11,315 bases of DNA from positions 26,322 to 37,636 of the forward strand of contig CAJUCB010000014.1 of NCBI GenBank assembly GCA_910584805.1. Reading direction: 5' to 3'. The stretch's first letter is position 1. Every line of letters starts with the position of its first letter. Under the pieces are notes generated by a model that saw only the letters and a list, made by a program, of their open reading frames with translations, was not told the origin of the DNA and did no database searches. This stretch comes from an uncultured Oscillospiraceae bacterium. GTDB lineage: Bacteria; Bacillota; Clostridia; Oscillospirales; Oscillospiraceae. Position numbers and translations under genes: made by a program. This document shows, in pieces, positions 6,164 to 11,315 of the stretch.

Positions 6164-6796
6164 ATGAAACTGATTCTTTTAGGCCCTCCAGGGGCCGGGA
6201 AAGGCACCCAGGCTGATATCCTCAGCAAGCGGCTTGCCATCCCCACCATCTCCACAGGCAATATCCTCCGGGCTGCCGTGAAAAACGGCACCCCGGTGGG
6301 CCTGAAGGCCAAAGAATATATGGACGCCGGAAAGCTGGTCCCCGATGAGGTGATCATCGGTGTGATCTCCGAGCGCCTGGCGGAGGCGGACTGCCAGAAG
6401 GGATATATCCTGGACGGCGTCCCCCGTACCATTCCCCAGGCCGAGGCCTTGGAAAAGGCGGGCATTGTTTTTGACGCGGTGGTCTCCATTGAGATCACCG
6501 ACCAGGAGATCGTGGACCGCATGGCTGGCCGCCGGGTCTGCACCGCCTGCGGCGCACCCTTCCACGTGAAGAACATGCCCCCCAAGACCGAGGGCGTGTG
6601 CGACAACTGCGGAGGGAAGCTGGAGGCCAGAGCCGACGACAAGCCCGAAGTGGTCCGAGACCGCCTGGCGGTCTACCACAAGGAGACCGCTCCCCTGAAG
6701 GATTTCTACGGGGAGAGGAAGCTGCTGAAAAACGTAGACAATCAACCCACTGTGGCTGCAACCACCACTGCGATTCTGGATGCTCTGGGGCTTTAA
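6164..6796 (+). CDS. adk: Adenylate kinase, zinc-binding LID type
   Basis: 210 residues. The enzyme converts ATP and AMP to two ADP in the cytoplasm. The P-loop GPPGAGKGTQ (residues 7–16, Lys13) is intact. The AMP-binding part includes STGNILR, and the second conserved block is DGVPRT (84–89), with Val where Phe is usual. The LID domain holds Cys126-x2-Cys129 and Cys146-x2-Cys149, the zinc-binding form common in Gram-positive bacteria. It is followed by RADDKPEVVRDRL with the conserved acidic and arginine residues. GAGAGGAG precedes the ATG by nine bases. The secY–adk–map order is standard for this cluster in Firmicutes. Confidence 0.97.
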   Translation: MKLILLGPPGAGKGTQADILSKRLAIPTISTGNILRAAVKNGTPVGLKAKEYMDAGKLVPDEVIIGVISERLAEADCQKGYILDGVPRTIPQAEALEKAGIVFDAVVSIEITDQEIVDRMAGRRVCTACGAPFHVKNMPPKTEGVCDNCGGKLEARADDKPEVVRDRLAVYHKETAPLKDFYGERKLLKNVDNQPTVAATTTAILDALGL

Positions 6797-6799
6797 CCG

Positions 6800-7579
6800 A
6801 TGATATCATTGAAGTCTGCCAGAGATATCGAGGGGATGCGCCGTGCAGGGCAAATTACCGCGGCGGCCCGCGCACTTGCGGGCAAAATGGTACGCCCTGG
6901 CGTGACCACTCTTGAAATAGACAATGCAGTACGCAAGTTCATCGTAAGCCAAGGGGCAAGGCCATCGTTCTTGCACTTCCCGGGACCACCGGGGACCCGG
7001 CCCTTTCCTGGGGCGGCCTGTATTTCGGTGAACGACGAGGTCATCCACGGGATCCCTGGAAAGCAGGTGCTCCGGGAGGGGGACATCGTCAGCGTGGACG
7101 TAGGCGCCTATATCGGCGGCTTTCACGGTGACTGCGCAGGCACCTTCGCCTGCGGGAAGGTCAGCGACGAGGCGGAACGGCTGATTGCCGTCACCGAGCA
7201 GTCCTTCTGGGCGGGGATCAAATTTGCCCGCTTCGGTTACCGTGTGTCCGATATCTCCCACGCCGTGCAGGATTACGTGGAGGACCACGGATTCTCAGTG
7301 GTGCGGGACTATGTGGGCCACGGCGTAGGCGCACAGCTCCACGAACCCCCGGAGGTCCCCAACTTTGGGAAACCCGGCCACGGCCCCCGGCTTGCTCCCG
7401 GGATGACCCTGGCGGTGGAACCCATGGTGAACCAAGGGGGGGCGCGGGTCAAGGTGATGCGGGACGGCTGGACCGTAAGGACAGCCGACGGCAGCCTGTC
7501 CGCCCATTATGAAAATTCCATCCTCATCACAAAGGGTGAGCCTGAGATCCTCACCCAGGTGGGGGACCTGCGCGTATGA
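6800..7579 (+). CDS. map: Type I methionine aminopeptidase
   Basis: 259 residues, about ten longer than the usual 248–250. It removes the N-terminal methionine from nascent proteins. All metal-site and catalytic residues can be placed: His83 (VIHGIPG), Asp100 and Asp111 (VSVDVGAYIGGFHGDCAGT), His174 (GHGVGAQLHE), Glu207 (LAVEPMV) and Glu238 (AHYENSI). The extra length is largely a proline- and glycine-rich stretch, PGPPGTRPF (61–69), before the substrate-pocket loop, where relatives read approximately LGYGGFP. It starts three bases after the adk stop with only GGGG as a binding site, so coupling with adk is likely. The stop overlaps the next gene (ATGA). Confidence 0.96.
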   Translation: MISLKSARDIEGMRRAGQITAAARALAGKMVRPGVTTLEIDNAVRKFIVSQGARPSFLHFPGPPGTRPFPGAACISVNDEVIHGIPGKQVLREGDIVSVDVGAYIGGFHGDCAGTFACGKVSDEAERLIAVTEQSFWAGIKFARFGYRVSDISHAVQDYVEDHGFSVVRDYVGHGVGAQLHEPPEVPNFGKPGHGPRLAPGMTLAVEPMVNQGGARVKVMRDGWTVRTADGSLSAHYENSILITKGEPEILTQVGDLRV

Positions 7580-7860
7580 TAGTTCGTCAAGGCGATGTAG
7601 TACGCTCCGCCGCCGGCCACGACAAGGACCAATTCTTCCTGGTACTCCGGGAGGAGGGGGACTTTCTCTGGCTGGTGGACGGAAAAAGCAGAAGGTTTGA
7701 GACTCCCAAGCGCAAGCGGCGCAAGCACGTGGCTTCCGCGGGGGTCTGGACGCACCCGGTTACCGGCCGCCTGAAGGAAGGCGCGCCGGTGCTGGACAGT
7801 GAGGTCCGAAAGGCGCTGGCCGTCTTTCGGAAAAGGTTCAGTGAGACCAAGGAGGTATGA
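7576..7860 (+). CDS. Small KOW-domain RNA-binding protein (L14e-like)
   Basis: 94 residues. The N-terminal half has the KOW fold pattern: QGDVVRSAAGHDKDQFFLVL (5–24), then a beta strand FLWLVDG and a strongly basic patch TPKRKRRKH (43–51). Small KOW proteins resembling archaeal and eukaryotic L14e occur between map and infA in many Clostridia and relatives, so the position supports the call. The exact function is not established; RNA or ribosome binding is inferred from the fold and charge. The C-terminal half (about 52–94) is variable and less basic. The ATG overlaps the map stop, and its last codons contain the AAGGAGG that serves infA, tying it into translation-related coupling. Confidence 0.85.
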   Translation: MIVRQGDVVRSAAGHDKDQFFLVLREEGDFLWLVDGKSRRFETPKRKRRKHVASAGVWTHPVTGRLKEGAPVLDSEVRKALAVFRKRFSETKEV

Positions 7861-7863
7861 CGC

Positions 7864-8091
7864 TTGGCAAAAAGCGACATGATCGAGCTGGAAGGGACTG
7901 TGGTTGAGGCGCTGCCCAACACCACGTTCCGGGTCGATATCGGAAACGATCACATCATTCTAGCTCATATTTCCGGAAAGCTCAGGATGAATTTCATCCG
8001 TATTCTGCCGGGTGACAAGGTTACCGTCCAGATCTCCCCGTATGATCTGACACGGGGGAGGATCACCTGGCGCAGTAAATCCACCAAGTAA
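7864..8091 (+). CDS. infA: Translation initiation factor IF-1 (TTG start)
   Basis: 75 residues in a single OB-fold, about the usual 72. It binds the A site of the 30S subunit and aids IF2 and IF3 during initiation. The family blocks EGTVVEALPNTTFRVDI, LAHISGKLRMNFIRILPGD and SPYDLTRGRITWR are intact. The start is TTG at 7864: GGAGG (7851–7855) is eight bases upstream, and the resulting AKSDMIELEG matches the family N-terminus. The only nearby ATG (7879) is too far from the site and would delete five conserved-position residues. It begins three bases after the KOW gene stop. Confidence 0.97.
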   Translation: MAKSDMIELEGTVVEALPNTTFRVDIGNDHIILAHISGKLRMNFIRILPGDKVTVQISPYDLTRGRITWRSKSTK

Positions 8092-8092
8092 G

Positions 8093-8120
8093 ACGGAGAG
8101 GGAAGGGCCCTCTCTGCCGT
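8093..8120 (+). other. GC-rich hairpin between infA and rpmJ
   Basis: GAGAGGG (8096–8102) pairs perfectly with CCCTCTC (8108–8114) around the loop AAGGG. ACG (8093–8095) can pair with CGT (8118–8120) across a three-base bulge. It begins one base after the infA stop in a 59-base gap. No run of T follows, so it is not a normal intrinsic terminator. It may instead be a partial attenuator, an mRNA-stability or processing element, or a barrier between ribosomes on infA and rpmJ. Confidence 0.5.
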
Positions 8121-8150
8121 GAGCAACAGGCTTACAGGAGGTAGAAAGTT

Positions 8151-8264
8151 ATGAAAGTAAGACCGTCCGTCAAGCCCATGTGCGAAAAATGCAAGGTCAT
8201 CAAGCGCAAGGGCAAAGTCATGGTCATTTGCGAGAACCCCAAGCATAAACAGAGACAAGGTTAA
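8151..8264 (+). CDS. rpmJ: 50S ribosomal protein L36, zinc-binding form
   Basis: A 37-codon gene starting at the ATG 13 bases after an AGGAGG-type site (ACAGGAGGTAGAAAGTT). The product opens MKVRPSVKPMCEKCKVIKRK and ends ENPKHKQRQG, typical of bacterial L36. Cys11, Cys14, Cys27 and His32 form the zinc ribbon, so this is the zinc-requiring form; zinc-free paralogues are known in other bacteria. L36 is a late-assembling 50S protein that contacts 23S rRNA near L6 and L16. It stands between infA and rpsM, the standard Gram-positive order, and follows a GC-rich hairpin. Confidence 0.97.
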   Translation: MKVRPSVKPMCEKCKVIKRKGKVMVICENPKHKQRQG

Positions 8265-8283
8265 AAGGAGGCGCTGAAGGAAT

Positions 8284-8652
8284 ATGGCAAGAATTGCCGG
8301 CATTGACCTGCCGAAGAACAAGAGGGTTGAGATCGCCCTGACTTATATCTTTGGGATCGGACGCACCAGCGCCACCAAGATCCTGGAGGCAACGGGGATT
8401 AACCCCGACACCCGTGTCAAAGACCTCACCGAGCAGGACGAAGCTGCCCTGCGTGAAGTCATCAGCCGCGACTATCTGGTAGAAGGCGACCTGCGCCGCA
8501 ACGTGGCAATGGACATCAAGCGCCTCACCGAGATCGGCTGCTATCGTGGCATCCGCCACCGTAAAGGCCTGCCTGTGCGGGGCCAGCGCTCCAAGACCAA
8601 TGCGCGCACCCGGAAGGGGCCCAAGCGCACCGTGGCCAATAAGAAAAAGTAA
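8284..8652 (+). CDS. rpsM: 30S ribosomal protein S13
   Basis: 122 residues, the usual length. The opening ARIAGIDLPKNKRVEIALTY, a helix-turn-helix region around YIFGIGRTSATKIL, and the basic C-terminal block RHRKGLPVRGQRSKTNARTR are all typical. S13 binds the head of the 30S subunit and contacts L5 and the P-site tRNA. AAGGAGG (8265–8271) stands 12 bases before the ATG. It follows rpmJ by 19 bases, so there is no room for an S4-repressor pseudoknot leader of the kind found before rpsM in E. coli. Confidence 0.98.
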   Translation: MARIAGIDLPKNKRVEIALTYIFGIGRTSATKILEATGINPDTRVKDLTEQDEAALREVISRDYLVEGDLRRNVAMDIKRLTEIGCYRGIRHRKGLPVRGQRSKTNARTRKGPKRTVANKKK

Positions 8653-8669
8653 GGGAGGGAGAGTATCGT

Positions 8670-9068
8670 ATGGCTAATCCCAAGAAGAAGGTCGTCAGAA
8701 GACGCCGTGAACGCAAGAACATTGAGAAGGGCGCTGTGCATATCCGCTCTTCCTTCAACAACACCATGGTTACCGTGACCGACACTGCCGGCAACGCCCT
8801 TTCCTGGGCTTCCGCAGGCGGCCTGGGGTTCCGCGGCTCCAGAAAGTCCACCCCCTATGCAGCCCAGACCGCGGCAGAGACCGCTGCCAAGGCTGCCATT
8901 GAGGCCACTGGGCTCAAGAGCGTGGAGGTATACGTAAAGGGGCCCGGTTCCGGCCGTGAGGCTGCCATCCGCGCCCTTCAGGCTGTGGGCCTGGAAGTCA
9001 CCATGATCAAAGACGTGACCCCCATCCCCCACAACGGCTGCCGTCCCCCCAAGAGACGCCGCGTCTAA
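8670..9068 (+). CDS. rpsK: 30S ribosomal protein S11
   Basis: 132 residues, slightly longer than the usual 127–131. Family blocks are VHIRSSFNNTMVTVTDTAGN, SAGGLGFRGSRKSTPYAAQ, VYVKGPGSGREAAIRALQ and the invariant ending NGCRPPKRRRV. S11 forms part of the 30S platform close to the E-site mRNA. The binding site AGGGAGGGAG lies before the ATG, and it begins 17 bases after rpsM. The N-terminal 14 residues are strongly basic (KKKVVRRRRERK), probably rRNA-binding. Confidence 0.98.
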   Translation: MANPKKKVVRRRRERKNIEKGAVHIRSSFNNTMVTVTDTAGNALSWASAGGLGFRGSRKSTPYAAQTAAETAAKAAIEATGLKSVEVYVKGPGSGREAAIRALQAVGLEVTMIKDVTPIPHNGCRPPKRRRV

Positions 9069-9092
9069 GCGAAGGAAAGGAGAAAATCAATT

Positions 9093-9695
9093 ATGGCAAA
9101 GAATACGCAGCCTGTCGCCAAGCGCTGCAAGGCGCTGGGCATTTCTCCTACCGTTATGGGTTACAGCAAGAAGGAGACCAACCGTAACCCCGGCGGCCAG
9201 ATGAGAAAGAAAAAGAGCGAGTATGCCCTGCAGCTGGCAGAGAAGCAGAAGGTCAAGTTCGTCTATGGCATCCTGGAGAAGCAGTTCCGTTCTTACTATG
9301 AGAAGGCTTCCCGTATGCCCGGCAAGACGGGTGAGAACCTGCTGGTCCTGGTGGAGCGCCGCCTGGACAACGCAGTGTACCGCCTGGGCTTCGCCATGAC
9401 CCGCCGGGAGGCCCGTCAGCTGGTGAACCACGGCCACTTCACCGTCAACGGTCGGAAGGTGAATATCCCCTCCTTCCTGGTCAAGCCCGGCGACGTCATC
9501 GAGGTGGCGGAGAAGAGCCGCGCCTCCGTGAAGTTCAAGAGACTCACCGGGGAGGACGCCGTGATGGTGACCCTGCCCCAGTGGTTGGAGAGAGAGAAGA
9601 ACAGCCTGAAGGGTACTGTGTCCAAGCTGCCCGCCCGCGAAGACATTGATATGCCCATTGAGGAGCACCTCATCGTCGAGTTGTACTCCAAATAA
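9093..9695 (+). CDS. rpsD: 30S ribosomal protein S4, zinc-free Clostridia type
   Basis: 200 residues. The N-terminal domain reads KNTQPVAKRCKALGISPTVM, without the four-cysteine zinc motif of the other S4 class. This matches the S4 variant typical of Clostridia. The S4 RNA-binding domain is present as RRLDNAVYRLGFAMTRREAR and VNHGHFTVNGRKVNIPS, and the protein ends IEEHLIVELYSK. S4 initiates 30S assembly on the 5' domain and is a known mRNA repressor in several bacteria. GAAAGGAG precedes the ATG, 24 bases after rpsK. Its place between rpsK and rpoA is the common alpha-operon order and differs from Bacillus, where rpsD stands alone. Confidence 0.98.
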   Translation: MAKNTQPVAKRCKALGISPTVMGYSKKETNRNPGGQMRKKKSEYALQLAEKQKVKFVYGILEKQFRSYYEKASRMPGKTGENLLVLVERRLDNAVYRLGFAMTRREARQLVNHGHFTVNGRKVNIPSFLVKPGDVIEVAEKSRASVKFKRLTGEDAVMVTLPQWLEREKNSLKGTVSKLPAREDIDMPIEEHLIVELYSK

Positions 9696-9731
9696 TACCT
9701 TACCCTCGGCAGGAAAACGGAATGACGACAC

Positions 9732-9749
9732 GGCGGGGGTCACCCCGCC
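9732..9749 (+). other. GC-rich hairpin between rpsD and rpoA
   Basis: GGCGGGG (9732–9738) and CCCCGCC (9743–9749) are perfect inverse complements around the tetraloop GTCA, all GC pairs. It lies in the 77-base gap after the S4 gene and ends 11 bases before the GGAGGG site of rpoA. No T-tract follows, so it is not an intrinsic terminator. Close placement to the rpoA ribosome binding site suggests a role in RNA stability, processing or rpoA expression; this is inference. Confidence 0.5.
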
Positions 9750-9772
9750 CGACGTAAGAAGGAGGGTAATCA

Positions 9773-10720
9773 ATGGTAGAAATCGAAAAGCCGCGCATCG
9801 AATGCATCGAGATGCCAGGGGACAACTCCTACGGCAAGTGTACTGTCGAGCCTTTGGAGCGTGGCTATGGAACCACGTTAGGGAATTCTCTCCGCCGGAT
9901 CTTGCTGTCCTCGCTGCCCGGTACCGCAGTCACCAGCATTAAAATTGCAGGCGTCCAGCATGAGTTCAGCTCTATCCCCGGCGTAAAGGAAGACGTGACG
10001 GAAATTGTCCTGAACGTCAAGGGTATCATTGCCAAGCTCTACAGCGAGGGCAGTAAGACCGTATATATTGAGGCCGCCGGGGAGGGCGTGGTAAAAGCCG
10101 GTGACATCAAAGCCGACAGCGAGGTGGAAATCCTTAACCCCGATCACCCCATTGCCACTTTAGGGCCCGACGCGGTGCTCAACATGGAGCTGACCCTGTC
10201 TCACGGCAGAGGCTACGTACCCGCAGACCGGAACAAGACGCCTCAGACTGTCATTGGCGTGATCCCCGTGGACTCCGTCTACACCCCGGTGAAGAAGGTC
10301 AACTACACGGTGGAAAACACCCGCGTAAAGGATTTGACCGACTTCGACAAGCTGACGCTAGAGGTGTGGACCAACGGGACCATCGCCGCCAGGGATGCGG
10401 TATCCTTGGGCGCACGTATCCTCTGCGACCACTTTATGCTCTTTACCGACCTCAGCGAGACCATGGGCAGCAAGTCCACGGTGGTGGAGAAGTCTCCGGA
10501 TATCCGTGATAAGGTGCTGGAGATGACCATCGAAGAGCTGGACCTGTCGGTCAGAAGCTTCAACTGCCTGAAGCGTGCCAACATCAACACCGTGGAGGAC
10601 TTGATCTCCAAGACCGAGGACGAAATGATGAAGGTGCGTAACCTGGGCCGGAAGTCTCTGGAAGAAGTGATCAACAAGCTGGCCATGATGGGGCTGTCCC
10701 TGGCCAGCGACGAGAATTGA
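9773..10720 (+). CDS. rpoA: DNA-directed RNA polymerase alpha subunit
   Basis: 315 residues, the usual length. The N-terminal dimerisation and assembly domain (about 1–230) contains RGYGTTLGNSLRRILLSSLP and the C-terminal part of that domain contains VYTPVKKVNYTVENTRV. The C-terminal domain (about 245–315) contains LDLSVRSFNCLKRANINTVE and VRNLGRKSLEEVINKL; it contacts promoter UP elements and activators. The dimer is the scaffold for beta and beta' assembly. AAGGAGGG precedes the ATG. It follows the S4 gene after 77 bases that hold a GC-rich hairpin, and precedes rplQ, as expected for an alpha operon. Confidence 0.98.
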   Translation: MVEIEKPRIECIEMPGDNSYGKCTVEPLERGYGTTLGNSLRRILLSSLPGTAVTSIKIAGVQHEFSSIPGVKEDVTEIVLNVKGIIAKLYSEGSKTVYIEAAGEGVVKAGDIKADSEVEILNPDHPIATLGPDAVLNMELTLSHGRGYVPADRNKTPQTVIGVIPVDSVYTPVKKVNYTVENTRVKDLTDFDKLTLEVWTNGTIAARDAVSLGARILCDHFMLFTDLSETMGSKSTVVEKSPDIRDKVLEMTIEELDLSVRSFNCLKRANINTVEDLISKTEDEMMKVRNLGRKSLEEVINKLAMMGLSLASDEN

Positions 10721-10727
10721 CCCCTGC

Positions 10728-10747
10728 GTTCGGAGGGAAAGCCGAAC
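10728..10747 (+). other. Hairpin between rpoA and rplQ
   Basis: GTTCGG (10728–10733) pairs with CCGAAC (10742–10747) around an eight-base loop, AGGGAAAG. It begins seven bases after the rpoA stop in a 54-base gap. There is no T-tract. It may stabilise or separate the rpoA and rplQ reading units; no specific function can be assigned. Confidence 0.4.
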
Positions 10748-10774
10748 CATCATTAAGGAAGGGAGTGGAACAAC

Positions 10775-11116
10775 ATGTCCGGTAACCGTAAGCTCGGCAA
10801 GCCTACTGACCAGCGCAGGGCAATGCTGAGAGCCATGGTGACCTATCTGCTGGAAAACGGCCAGATCAAGACCACCCTGGCCCGCGCCAAAGAGGTTGCT
10901 CCTCTGGCAGAAAAGATGATCACCTTGGGGAAGAAGAACGACCTGGCAGCTTACCGCCAGGCTCTGGCCTTCATCACCAAGGAGGACGTGGCCCACAAGC
11001 TGTTCACAGAACTGAACCAGAAATATATTGCCCGCGACGGCGGCTACACCCGCATTGTGCGCATGGGTCCCCGGAAGGGCGACGCAGCGGAGATGGCAAT
11101 CATCCAGCTGGTTTGA
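10775..11116 (+). CDS. rplQ: 50S ribosomal protein L17
   Basis: 113 residues, the short bacterial form without a C-terminal extension. It reads NRKLGKPTDQRRAMLRAMVT, then the conserved NGQIKTTLARAKEVAPLAEK, and ends GGYTRIVRMGPRKGDAAEMAI. L17 lies near the exit of the peptide tunnel on the 50S subunit. GGAAGGGAG precedes the ATG. It is the last gene of the ribosomal cluster and is followed directly by a strong terminator. In many Firmicutes the ECF transporter genes, truA, rplM and rpsI come next; here they do not. Confidence 0.97.
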   Translation: MSGNRKLGKPTDQRRAMLRAMVTYLLENGQIKTTLARAKEVAPLAEKMITLGKKNDLAAYRQALAFITKEDVAHKLFTELNQKYIARDGGYTRIVRMGPRKGDAAEMAIIQLV

Positions 11117-11123
11117 TGGAATA

Positions 11124-11180
11124 AACGCAAAAAGCAGCGTGTATTGGAAGAAATCCTATACACGCTGTTTTTGTTGCGTT
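11124..11180 (+). terminator. Intrinsic terminator ending the ribosomal cluster
   Basis: CAGCGTGTAT (11135–11144) pairs perfectly with ATACACGCTG (11158–11167). GG/CC inside extends it after a T·T mismatch. TTTTTGTT follows at 11168–11175, the classical intrinsic terminator form. A-rich bases before the stem (11129–11133) can pair with the T-tract, and AACGCA (11124–11129) is inverse-complementary to TGCGTT (11175–11180), so the structure is nearly symmetrical and could work in both directions. It starts seven bases after the rplQ stop. Confidence 0.93.
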
Positions 11181-11202
11181 GGGGCGGAAACTATGGTAGA
11201 AT
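11174..11202 (+). promoter_or_regulatory. Probable promoter of the gene after rplQ
   Basis: TAGAAT (11197–11202) is preceded by TGG, giving an extended −10 box (TGGTAGAAT). TTGCGT (11174–11179) stands 17 bases upstream as a weak −35. Transcription would start near 11209, about 40 bases before the ATG at 11248. The −35 lies inside the outer 3' arm of the terminator, a compact end-to-start arrangement. A new transcription unit is expected here because the strong terminator stops read-through. Confidence 0.55.
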
Positions 11203-11247
11203 CCAGGGAGAGATGATGCCCATTGGGAGAGAAAGGAGCGCATCAAT

Positions 11248-11315
11248 ATGCACCTGCTGTTTGTGAATTGCTGCATCCGGGGAGAGGAATCCCGCACCCT
11301 GCGCCTGTGCCGGGT
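11248..11315 (+). CDS. Flavodoxin-fold NAD(P)H-dependent oxidoreductase, 5' end only (partial)
   Basis: Only 22 full codons are in the window: MHLLFVNCCIRG then EESRTLRLCR. This resembles the N-terminus of small flavodoxin-fold NAD(P)H-dependent (FMN) oxidoreductases, in which a first beta strand (LLFVNCCIR) leads to a loop with S-R-T that holds the flavin phosphate. AAAGGAG (11232–11238) is nine bases before the ATG, a good ribosome binding site. It follows a separate promoter and a strong terminator, so it is not part of the ribosomal unit. The family call rests on a short segment and the substrate cannot be told. Confidence 0.65.
   Translation, partial: MHLLFVNCCIRGEESRTLRLCR

Noticed and set aside
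8093..8120. Intrinsic terminator after infA
   Set aside because: The stem is strong, but the following bases (CTGCCGTGAGCAAC) contain no T-run, and rpmJ and the alpha genes follow closely.
8653..8669. S4 repressor pseudoknot of the alpha operon near rpsM
   Set aside because: The leaders of rpsM (19 bases) and rpsK (17 bases) are too short for the known type of S4 pseudoknot, and no alternative was evident.
1..11315. CRISPR array, prophage, insertion sequence or other mobile element
   Set aside because: No spaced direct repeats, integrase, transposase or attachment-like sequence is seen; the window is almost entirely conserved housekeeping genes.

Overview
This window is the distal part of the S10–spc–alpha ribosomal protein supercluster of a GC-rich Gram-positive bacterium. 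It is most likely a member of the Clostridia, possibly a gut Oscillospiraceae-type organism. That placement is an inference from five points: gene order; the small zinc-type S14; the zinc-free Clostridia-type S4; the small KOW-domain gene between map and infA; and strong AGGAGG-type ribosome binding sites before most genes. All genes lie on the + strand.

Layout: the 3' end of rplP (L16) and rpmC and rpsQ close the S10 part. The spc part follows: rplN, rplX, rplE, rpsZ (S14), then a 147-base gap, then rpsH, rplF, rplR, rpsE, rpmD, rplO, secY, adk, map, a KOW-domain gene, infA and rpmJ. The alpha part is rpsM, rpsK, rpsD, rpoA and rplQ. A strong, nearly symmetrical intrinsic terminator after rplQ (11124–11180) ends the cluster. 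After it, a probable promoter leads into the first 22 codons of an unrelated gene that looks like a flavodoxin-fold NAD(P)H-dependent oxidoreductase.

Most genes are separated by only 13–24 bases, and several overlap (rplP/rpmC, rplO/secY, map/KOW gene). This fits one long co-transcribed and translationally coupled unit. It makes ribosomal proteins, the translocon channel SecY, two housekeeping enzymes (adenylate kinase and methionine aminopeptidase), initiation factor IF1 and the RNA polymerase alpha subunit. It therefore links ribosome assembly, translation initiation, nascent-protein processing and export, and transcription.

The most interesting non-coding element is the 147-base gap just before rpsH (S8). 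It can fold into an irregular stem (2214–2255) whose internal bulges match the S8-binding core of 16S rRNA helix 21: a bulged A, two G-C pairs, a U-A pair, and an extra UA on the 3' strand. I propose it as an S8 autoregulatory element. It competes with another possible helix in the same gap. Smaller oddities are GC-rich hairpins without T-tracts in three other gaps, a TTG start for infA, and a Pro/Gly-rich insertion in methionine aminopeptidase.
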